This document shows positions 58,377 through 64,000 of a DNA stretch of 64,000 bases, one piece after another; position 1 is the first letter of the stretch, and each line of letters starts with the position of its first letter. The notes beneath the pieces are model-generated. The model had not been told where the DNA came from. It did no database searches and saw only the letters and a list, made by a program, of their open reading frames with translations. The position numbers and the translations under genes are program-made. Origin of the DNA: an uncultured Bacteroides sp. (GTDB lineage Bacteria; Bacteroidota; Bacteroidia; Bacteroidales; Bacteroidaceae); NCBI RefSeq assembly GCF_963677715.1, contig NZ_OY782495.1:744001-808000 (forward strand), read 5' to 3'.

Positions 58377-58406
58377 AAAAGGAAGAAGTTTCGACTTCTT
58401 CCTTTT
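58377..58406 (+). terminator. Rho-independent terminator after rpiB
   Basis: AAAAGGAAGAAGT, TTCG loop, ACTTCTTCCTTTT (58377-58406), continuing into further T's. A textbook UUCG-type stem 40 bp after the rpiB stop. Confidence 0.9.
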
Positions 58407-58553
58407 TTTTATATGTTACAGATTAGGAAAAATCCCTTCGTCGCTGTTCAATAAACCCTATAAAAAAAGCACTTTGCACTACAATCGACTTAACTATATC
58501 AATAATTACACTATTTCCACCAAAATCTAGTCTTTATACTCTATCCATAGTTA

Positions 58554-58561
58554 TACATTTG
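58554..58561 (+). promoter_or_regulatory. -7 promoter element for the GH28 gene
   Basis: TACATTTG (TAnnTTTG), 36 bp before ATG 58598. The -33 position has only TTTA-like sequence. Confidence 0.45.
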
Positions 58562-58597
58562 CAATCTGAAATCAAGTAACCATAAAAACAGAAGAGA

Positions 58598-60007
58598 ATG
58601 ATGAAAAAAGTATTCGGAGCCATTTGCCTGCTCATCACGGCACTTGCTGTCAATGCCCACCCAGTAGACTTTGACAAAGCTTTTAAAGAAAGCGCCAAGA
58701 TAGAGAAACAAATCAAAAAGACATCGTTTCCTAAACGCACATTCAATATTACCGACTTCGGCGCAAAGCCCGACAATGAAGCAGAACCTTGCCATGATGC
58801 CATCAATCAAGCCATTGTAGCCTGCAATCAGGCAGGTGGAGGAACCGTCCTTGTACCGAAAGGAACTTTTTACACCGGCCCCATCACCCTGAAAAGCAAT
58901 GTAAATCTGCACATAGAAGAAGGAGCAACATTAAAATTCTCTACCGACCAAAGTCTGTACTTTCCCGCAGTAATTACCCGTTGGGAAGGAATTGATTGCT
59001 ACAATGCCCACCCGCTGATTTATGCATACGGGGAAACCAACATAGCCATAACCGGCAAAGGAGTGATCGACGGACAAGGATCAAACGCAAACTGGTGGGC
59101 CATGTGCGGTGCCGCCCAATACGGTTGGAAAGAAGGCATGGTTGCCCAGCGCAATGGCGGACGCGAACGCTTGCAGATGTATGCTGAAACCAATACCCCT
59201 ATTTACAAACGCATCATGAAGCCCGAAGACGGCATGCGCCCTCAACTCATCAACCTTTATTCGTGCAATACGATATTGATTGAAGACGTTACGCTACTCA
59301 ATTCCCCGTTTTGGGTCATCCACCCGCTCCTTTGCGAAAGCATGATTGTACGCGGAGTAACGATTTTCAATCATGGCCCTAATGGCGACGGATGTGATCC
59401 GGAATCATGCAAGAATGTGCTGATTGAAAACTGTACTTTCACCACAGGAGACGATTGCATCGCCATTAAATCGGGCCGAAACAATGACGGCCGCAAATGG
59501 AATATCCCCAGTGAAAACATCATTGTAAAAGGTTGCGAGATGAAAGACGGGCACGGCGGAGTAGTTATCGGCAGCGAAATATCGGGCGGATACCGCAACC
59601 TGTTTGTAGAAAACTGCAAGATGGACAGTCCCGAACTCGAACGTGTGATTCGTATAAAAACTAACTCCTGCAGAGGCGGCACAATAGAAAACGTATTTGT
59701 GCGCAACATTACCGTAGGCCAGTGCCGCGAAGCAGTGCTTCGCATTAACCTGCAATACGAAAACCGTGAAAAATGTAATCGCGGCTTCGCTCCCACAGTG
59801 CGCAATGTGCATTTGCAAAACATAACCTGTCAAAAGAGTCAGTTAGGGGTACTCATTATAGGTCTTGACAATCCCGATTACGTATCAAATATCAGCGTAG
59901 AAAATTCTCACTTCAACAACGTTTCCAAAGGTGGAAATGACATAAAAAATGCGAAAGACGTTACCTTTAATAACCTCTATATCAACGGCAAACTGGTTAC
60001 TCAATAA
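58598..60007 (+). CDS. GH28 polygalacturonase-family glycosidase
   Basis: 469 residues; signal peptide MMKKVFGAICLLITALAVNA (a second ATG at 58601 is equivalent). Right-handed beta-helix with the full GH28 catalytic set: NGDGCDPESC (NxD), TGDDCIAIKSG (DD), DGHGGVVIGSE (GHG) and RVIRIKTN (RxK). It should hydrolyse alpha-1,4-galacturonide linkages; exo or endo mode cannot be told. It stands alone between the pentose phosphate genes and the ferredoxin oxidoreductase operon, with its own promoter and terminator and no SusCD, so it may support pectin arabinan use. In contrast to the GH28-like gene at 1-1394, its active site looks intact. Confidence 0.93.
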   Translation: MMKKVFGAICLLITALAVNAHPVDFDKAFKESAKIEKQIKKTSFPKRTFNITDFGAKPDNEAEPCHDAINQAIVACNQAGGGTVLVPKGTFYTGPITLKSNVNLHIEEGATLKFSTDQSLYFPAVITRWEGIDCYNAHPLIYAYGETNIAITGKGVIDGQGSNANWWAMCGAAQYGWKEGMVAQRNGGRERLQMYAETNTPIYKRIMKPEDGMRPQLINLYSCNTILIEDVTLLNSPFWVIHPLLCESMIVRGVTIFNHGPNGDGCDPESCKNVLIENCTFTTGDDCIAIKSGRNNDGRKWNIPSENIIVKGCEMKDGHGGVVIGSEISGGYRNLFVENCKMDSPELERVIRIKTNSCRGGTIENVFVRNITVGQCREAVLRINLQYENREKCNRGFAPTVRNVHLQNITCQKSQLGVLIIGLDNPDYVSNISVENSHFNNVSKGGNDIKNAKDVTFNNLYINGKLVTQ

Positions 60008-60030
60008 GCCCGAATACAGATAAAACACAG

Positions 60031-60074
60031 GCTGAATTAGTGACAGATAGATAGAATATCTTCGCCAATTCAGC
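60031..60074 (+). terminator. Terminator after the GH28 gene
   Basis: GCTGAATT (60031-60038) and AATTCAGC (60067-60074) enclose a 28-nt loop; TTTTTATTTT follows. 24 bp after the stop. Confidence 0.7.
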
Positions 60075-60137
60075 TTTTTATTTTACCCGTTTTCCTATTT
60101 TTCACAATAAATAAGAATGCAGTGTCTAAATAAAAAC

Positions 60138-60145
60138 TATCTTTG
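60138..60145 (+). promoter_or_regulatory. -7 promoter element of the TPR/ferredoxin oxidoreductase operon
   Basis: TATCTTTG, 30 bp before ATG 60176. It overlaps the TTG at 60143 that could otherwise be read as an upstream start, so that start is rejected. Confidence 0.55.
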
Positions 60146-60175
60146 CCATTCAATAATCCGTATATTTATGATAAT

Positions 60176-60445
60176 ATGGAGCAACTGAATACCATAAAAG
60201 AGCTTATCAACCAAGGTAATATAGACATAGCGATTCAAGAACTCAACCGTTTTCTACAGGCGGATTCTATCGAAAAGGATGAAGCCTATTACCTTTTGGG
60301 AAATGCTTACCGCAAGCTGGGAAACTGGCAAAAAGCTTTGAATAATTACCAATCCGCCATCGAACTCAACCCGCAAAGCCCTGCCGTACAGGCCTACAAA
60401 ATGGCAATGGATATTATGAATTTCTACAATCAAGACTATGTATAA
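60176..60445 (+). CDS. Small TPR-repeat protein
   Basis: 89 residues from ATG 60176 (MEQLNTIKELINQGN). Two to three tetratricopeptide helices are visible: IDIAIQELNRFLQAD, EAYYLLGNAYRKLGNWQKAL and NNYQSAIELNPQSPAVQAYK. No signal peptide; cytoplasmic. It lies 23 bp before the ferredoxin gene and shares the promoter, so it may assist the oxidoreductase, but its partner is unknown. Confidence 0.85.
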   Translation: MEQLNTIKELINQGNIDIAIQELNRFLQADSIEKDEAYYLLGNAYRKLGNWQKALNNYQSAIELNPQSPAVQAYKMAMDIMNFYNQDYV

Positions 60446-60468
60446 TCAACTAACGTAATATAATAATT

Positions 60469-60696
60469 ATGGCAAAAATCAGAGGAGCAATAGTTGTCAA
60501 TACAGAGCGTTGCAAAGGCTGCAACCTGTGTGTGGTAGCTTGCCCGGTTAAAGTTATATCTCTCGCGAAAGAGGTAAATGCAAAGGGGTATAATTATGCC
60601 CAGGAATTTTTGGAAGATACCTGCATCGGATGTAGCGCATGCGCTACCGTTTGTCCGGATGGATGTATCACTGTTTATAAAGTTAAATGTGAATAA
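60469..60696 (+). CDS. korD: 2x[4Fe-4S] ferredoxin-type subunit of 2-oxoacid:ferredoxin oxidoreductase (delta)
   Basis: 75 residues with two cluster motifs: CKGCNLCVVACP (about 14-25) and CIGCSACATVCP (about 49-60). It passes electrons from the TPP enzyme to ferredoxin. It is 10 bp upstream of the alpha subunit. Whether the complex is a 2-oxoglutarate (Kor) or branched-chain 2-oxoacid (Vor) enzyme cannot be settled from sequence alone. Confidence 0.9.
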   Translation: MAKIRGAIVVNTERCKGCNLCVVACPVKVISLAKEVNAKGYNYAQEFLEDTCIGCSACATVCPDGCITVYKVKCE

Positions 60697-60706
60697 TTAA
60701 AAGAAT

Positions 60707-61789
60707 ATGGAAGAAGAAGTTGTATTAATGAAGGGAAATGAAGCCATAGCCCATGCAGCCATTCGTTGTGGCGCCGATGGATACTTTGGTTACCCCATAA
60801 CTCCACAATCGGAAATATTAGAAACACTTGCCGAACTACGTCCCTGGGACACAACAGGCATGGTGGTTCTTCAGGCCGAGAGTGAAGTTGCAGCTATCAA
60901 TATGGTATACGGAGGAGCCGGAAGCGGCAAAATGGTAATGACTTCATCCTCAAGTCCCGGCATCAGCCTCAAGCAAGAAGGCATTTCGTACATTGCCGGC
61001 GCCGAACTTCCTTGTCTGATTGTTAACGTAATGCGCGGAGGTCCCGGATTAGGGACCATCCAACCCAGTCAGGCCGATTACTTTCAAACGGTAAAAGGAG
61101 GCGGACACGGAGATTACAGACTTATCGCACTTGCTCCGGCATCCGTACAGGAAATGGCCGATTTCGTGGCACTGGCTTTCGAACTCGCTTTTAAATATCG
61201 CAATCCGGTAATGATATTAGCCGATGGCGTTATCGGACAAATGATGGAAAAAGTAGTTCTTCCGGCTCAGAAAAAACGTCTGACCGATGAAGAAGTCATC
61301 GCCCGTTGCCCATGGGCCACTACCGGAAAAACCAAAAACCGTAAGCCCAATATTATCACCTCTCTCGAACTCGATCCGAATGCCATGGAGCAAAACAACC
61401 TTCGCCTCCAGGCTAAATATAAAGTCATTCAAGAAAAAGAAGTTCGCTACGAAGAAATAGCGTGCGACGATATTGATTACCTCATCGTAGCCTTCGGGTC
61501 TATGGCCCGTATCGGACAAAAAGCAATGGAAATTGCCCGCGAAGAAGGTATTAAAGTTGGTATATTGCGGCCCATCACCTTGTGGCCGTTCCCCACGGAA
61601 GCCATTGCCGGCTATGCCGATAAGGTAAAAGGCATGCTTTCGCTCGAATTAAATGCCGGACAGATGATTGAAGATATTCGTCTGGCTGTAAACGGAAAAG
61701 TGAAAGTAGAACATTTCGGACGTTTGGGAGGCATCGTGCCCGACCCCGACGAGATTGTCGAAGCACTGAAAGAAAAGCTAATTAAATAA
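60707..61789 (+). CDS. korA: 2-oxoacid:ferredoxin oxidoreductase alpha subunit (KorA/VorB type)
   Basis: 360 residues. N-terminal pyrimidine-type domain with KGNEAIAHAAIRCGADGYFG, YPITPQSEILETL, QAESEVAAINMVYGGAGSG and TSSSSPGISLKQEG; C-terminal transketolase-C-like domain (about 250-355, DYLIVAFGSMARIGQKAM). With the beta and gamma subunits downstream it decarboxylates a 2-oxoacid to an acyl-CoA, reducing ferredoxin, a central reaction in anaerobic Bacteroides. The name VorB (3-methyl-2-oxobutanoate) is often given to this group; substrate is uncertain. Confidence 0.92.
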   Translation: MEEEVVLMKGNEAIAHAAIRCGADGYFGYPITPQSEILETLAELRPWDTTGMVVLQAESEVAAINMVYGGAGSGKMVMTSSSSPGISLKQEGISYIAGAELPCLIVNVMRGGPGLGTIQPSQADYFQTVKGGGHGDYRLIALAPASVQEMADFVALAFELAFKYRNPVMILADGVIGQMMEKVVLPAQKKRLTDEEVIARCPWATTGKTKNRKPNIITSLELDPNAMEQNNLRLQAKYKVIQEKEVRYEEIACDDIDYLIVAFGSMARIGQKAMEIAREEGIKVGILRPITLWPFPTEAIAGYADKVKGMLSLELNAGQMIEDIRLAVNGKVKVEHFGRLGGIVPDPDEIVEALKEKLIK

Positions 61790-61799
61790 ACAAAAAAAG

Positions 61800-61970
61800 A
61801 TGAATCCGGATAAAATAAGATACATACTGAATATACTCTTCCTGGTAGGTGCGCTGGCGTCAATCATCGTTTACCTGGCTGTAGACGATAAAAAAATATT
61901 TCTCTATGTATGTGGTGCGGCAATATTTGTCAAACTGATGGAATTCTTTATACGATTCACCAACAGATAA
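61800..61970 (+). CDS. 56-aa membrane protein inside the oxidoreductase operon
   Basis: A small gene with an ATG at 61800, 10 bp after the alpha-subunit stop, and TAA at 61968-61970, 9 bp before the beta-subunit ATG. It encodes MNPDKIRYILNILFLVGALA and then one or two hydrophobic helices (SIIVYLAVDDKKIFLYVCGA and AIFVKLMEFFIRFTN). No known domain. Tight spacing and exact fit between two subunit genes argue that it is real. It may tether the complex to the inner membrane, which is speculation. Confidence 0.75.
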   Translation: MNPDKIRYILNILFLVGALASIIVYLAVDDKKIFLYVCGAAIFVKLMEFFIRFTNR

Positions 61971-61979
61971 GAGACTATT

Positions 61980-62747
61980 ATGATAACGAGAGAAGAAATA
62001 ATCAAACCCGAAAATCTGGTTTATAAAAAACCCGATTTAATGAACGACAACGCCATGCACTACTGCCCCGGCTGCAGTCATGGAGTAGTTCATAAGCTTA
62101 TTGCCGAGGTGATAGAAGAAATGGAAATGGAAGAAAAAGCCATTGGCATCTCTCCTGTGGGCTGTGCTGTTTTCATGTACAACTATCTCGATATAGACTG
62201 GCAGGAAGCCGCCCACGGACGTGCACCCGCTTTGGCTACCGCCATCAAACGTTTGTGGCCAGGCAAACTCGTCTTTACCTATCAAGGAGACGGCGATCTG
62301 GCTTGTATCGGTACGGCCGAAACAATCCATGCACTTAACCGCGGAGATAATATCACCATTATTTTCATTAATAACGGCATCTATGGCATGACCGGCGGAC
62401 AAATGGCTCCGACTACCCTTATCGGAATGAAAACAGCCACCTGCCCCGATGGCCGCGAAGTACATCTTCACGGATATCCCATTAAAATGACGGAAATAGC
62501 CGCCCAACTGGAAGGTACAGCTTACGTTACCCGTCAGTCGGTGCAGTCGGTTGCCGCTATTCGTAAGGCTAAAAAAGCCATACGCAAAGCTTTCGAAAAC
62601 TCGATGAACGGAAAAGGTTCCAATCTCGTCGAAATCGTGGCAACATGCAATGCCGGCTGGAAGATGACTCCTGCCGATGCTAATAAATGGATGGAAGAAA
62701 ACATGTTCCCCTTCTACCCGCTTGGCGATATAAAAGATAAAGAATAA
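61980..62747 (+). CDS. korB: 2-oxoacid:ferredoxin oxidoreductase beta subunit (TPP-binding)
   Basis: 255 residues. TPP-binding motifs: HYCPGCSHGVVHKLIAEVIE, GDGDLACIGTAETIHALNRG (GDG of the diphosphate site), FINNGIYGMTGGQMAPTTL, and the C-terminal VEIVATCNAGWKMTP. Pairs with the alpha subunit to form the active site. It is 9 bp after the small membrane protein and 17 bp before the gamma subunit. Confidence 0.93.
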   Translation: MITREEIIKPENLVYKKPDLMNDNAMHYCPGCSHGVVHKLIAEVIEEMEMEEKAIGISPVGCAVFMYNYLDIDWQEAAHGRAPALATAIKRLWPGKLVFTYQGDGDLACIGTAETIHALNRGDNITIIFINNGIYGMTGGQMAPTTLIGMKTATCPDGREVHLHGYPIKMTEIAAQLEGTAYVTRQSVQSVAAIRKAKKAIRKAFENSMNGKGSNLVEIVATCNAGWKMTPADANKWMEENMFPFYPLGDIKDKE

Positions 62748-62764
62748 CGCTAAAAGGAAATAAA

Positions 62765-63307
62765 ATGAAAGAAGAAATAATTATAGCAGGCTTTGGCGGA
62801 CAAGGGGTTTTATCTATGGGCAAAATTCTGGCTTATTCCGGTTTAATGGAAGACAAAGAAGTGACCTGGATGCCCGCTTACGGCCCCGAACAACGAGGAG
62901 GAACAGCCAACGTAACCGTAATAGTTAGCGATGAAAAAATATCCTCGCCTATTCTGAGTAAATACGATACGGCTATTATCCTGAACCAACCGTCGCTCGA
63001 GAAATTTGAGAGCAGAGTAAAGCCCGGCGGCACGCTTATCTACGATGGTTACGGAATTATCCACCCGCCCAAACGCAGCGACATCAAGGTTTATCGCATA
63101 GATGCCATGGATGCCGCCAATGAGATGAATAACGCCAAAGCATTCAACATGATTGTACTTGGAGGCCTACTAAAACTTCGCCCCATCGTAACCATAGAGA
63201 GTGTGCTGAAAGGGTTGAAAAAAACACTGCCCGAACGCCATCATCACCTCATACCGATGAACGAAGCCGCCATTCTTAAAGGGATGGAACTCATTCACGA
63301 ACAATAA
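62765..63307 (+). CDS. korC: 2-oxoacid:ferredoxin oxidoreductase gamma subunit
   Basis: 180 residues, a single gamma domain. Motifs IIAGFGGQGVLSMGKILAYS, TWMPAYGPEQRGGTANVTVI and NMIVLGGLLKLRP. The gamma domain helps CoA binding and electron transfer in this enzyme class. Last gene of the operon; a strong palindrome follows 29 bp after the stop. Confidence 0.93.
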   Translation: MKEEIIIAGFGGQGVLSMGKILAYSGLMEDKEVTWMPAYGPEQRGGTANVTVIVSDEKISSPILSKYDTAIILNQPSLEKFESRVKPGGTLIYDGYGIIHPPKRSDIKVYRIDAMDAANEMNNAKAFNMIVLGGLLKLRPIVTIESVLKGLKKTLPERHHHLIPMNEAAILKGMELIHEQ

Positions 63308-63336
63308 ACCGAGGATAGGACATCGTTATAATCTTT

Positions 63337-63368
63337 CAGCCCGGGCCTGCACGTGCAGGTCCGGGCTG
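63337..63368. terminator. 32-bp GC-rich palindrome after korC
   Basis: CAGCCCGGGCCTGCAC (63337-63352) is complementary over 16 positions to 63353-63368, with one G-U pair and no spacer. Probably ends korC transcription, but a U-tract is missing on both strands. Confidence 0.6.
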
Positions 63369-63424
63369 ATGCAATAATTGACGTTAATACATAAATAAAT
63401 TCTGCCGACAATCTATTTTTATTG

Positions 63425-63432
63425 TATATTTG
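63425..63432 (+). promoter_or_regulatory. Possible -7 promoter element before the porin gene
   Basis: TATATTTG lies only 9 bp before ATG 63442, so if used the mRNA would be nearly leaderless. No convincing -33 element was found. Confidence 0.3.
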
Positions 63433-63441
63433 CCGCTAATT

Positions 63442-64000
63442 ATGAGAAGAATTCTACTTACATATATAGCTTTATTCCTCATTGGTCAGGTTCATATCTG
63501 GGCACAGTCTAATAATTTCACCGATACCAGCGGCAATCAGATAGACCCCGCCATGCGAACGCAAAAAGGAGACAGTTCGAACGTGGAGATACAAAGCATT
63601 CCGCCCAAACTCTATATGTGGAATGTAAGCGAAGATTTGGGCAACATTAAACCGATCCCGGTTGACACAGCCTATCAGCATTTTCAAAACACAAATCTCA
63701 CCGAAGGAATAAAAGGACACTATAATTATTTGGGCAATATGGGCGCACCCCGCATGTCTCGCCTATTCTTCGAACGCCCCGAAGCCTCTTCGGCTATGTT
63801 TATGGATCCTTTTTCGAGCTTCTATCTAAGGCCCGATCAATTCAAATTCACAAACAGTAATATCCCCTACACAAACGTTACCTATTACAAAGCCGGCGGC
63901 CCGGTTGACGGAGAAGAACGATTCAAATCTTATTTTTCCGTCAATGCAGGCAAGCGACTGGCATTCGGGTTCAATTTTGATTACTTGTACGGCCGGGGCT
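63442..64000 (+). CDS. Putative beta-barrel porin (Porin_10-like), 5' part only
   Basis: The frame is open from ATG 63442 to the window end (186 residues seen). Signal peptide MRRILLTYIALFLIGQVHIW followed by AQSNN. Then KLYMWNVSEDLGNIKPIPVD, FQNTNLTEGIKGHYNYLGNMG, SRLFFERPEAS and FMDPFSSFYLRPDQF, a pattern I recognise from the putative porin family of Bacteroidota outer membranes. Strand-like segments follow (FSVNAGKRLAFGFNFDYLYG). Probably a large outer-membrane barrel of unknown cargo. Confidence 0.75.
   Translation, partial: MRRILLTYIALFLIGQVHIWAQSNNFTDTSGNQIDPAMRTQKGDSSNVEIQSIPPKLYMWNVSEDLGNIKPIPVDTAYQHFQNTNLTEGIKGHYNYLGNMGAPRMSRLFFERPEASSAMFMDPFSSFYLRPDQFKFTNSNIPYTNVTYYKAGGPVDGEERFKSYFSVNAGKRLAFGFNFDYLYGRG

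Noticed and set aside
60143-60175. Upstream TTG start for the TPR protein
   Set aside because: The TTG lies inside the TATCTTTG promoter element; ATG 60176 is the first plausible start after it.

Overview
The window looks like a Bacteroides chromosome (Bacteroidota). Evidence: four SusC/SusD pairs, SPII lipoproteins, a hybrid two-component regulator of the HTCS class, ECF sigma/FecR signalling, and several promoters with the Bacteroides TAnnTTTG -7 element. About 23-58 kb matches, gene family by gene family, the well-studied arabinan/arabinose locus of B. thetaiotaomicron (around BT0346-BT0369); that parallel is from recall, not from a search.

Region 1 (1-11.9 kb, all minus strand): a polysaccharide utilization locus (PUL) reading SusC > SusD > alginate-lyase-like (alpha/alpha)-barrel protein > GH28-like beta-helix protein that runs off the window. 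Upstream are an ECF sigma factor with no visible anti-sigma, and a membrane-spanning regulator that joins an HTCS-type sensor directly to an AraC domain with no kinase or receiver. The substrate is unknown; an acidic (uronate-containing) glycan is my inference.

Region 2 (11.9-23.4 kb): a heparinase II/III-like protein follows an ECF sigma gene on the minus strand. Divergently, FecR anti-sigma > STN-containing SusC > SusD > calcineurin-like phosphoesterase run on the plus strand. The layout suggests trans-envelope sigma/anti-sigma control. The substrate is again unassigned.

Region 3 (23.6-46.3 kb): the arabinan PUL. Minus strand: GH43 endo-arabinanase-like lipoprotein > GH51 > GH43. Plus strand: HTCS sensor/regulator, a lipoprotein with two LamG repeats, SusC/D pair 1, SusC/D pair 2, and an FN3-GH43 endo-arabinanase-like protein. 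The HTCS gene carries an apparent 1-nt frameshift inside its AraC DNA-binding domain. Both enzyme and SusCD promoters carry helically phased TCCAC boxes at the same distance from the -7 element.

Region 4 (46.4-58.4 kb): arabinose catabolism: aldose epimerase, SSS transporter, Nudix-type AraR regulator, araD, araA, araB, a terminator, then secreted GH51, transketolase and RpiB. Arabinan fragments released in region 3 would be cut to L-arabinose, imported, converted via ribulose and ribulose-5-P to xylulose-5-P, and fed to the pentose phosphate pathway. Two palindromes before this operon, and a related one before the arabinan SusCD operon, are candidate AraR operators.

Region 5 (58.6-64 kb): a lone GH28 polygalacturonase, then a TPR protein and a 2-oxoacid:ferredoxin oxidoreductase operon (ferredoxin, alpha, a 56-aa membrane protein, beta, gamma), then the start of a putative beta-barrel porin cut by the window end. 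No tRNA, rRNA, insertion sequence or CRISPR array was seen.
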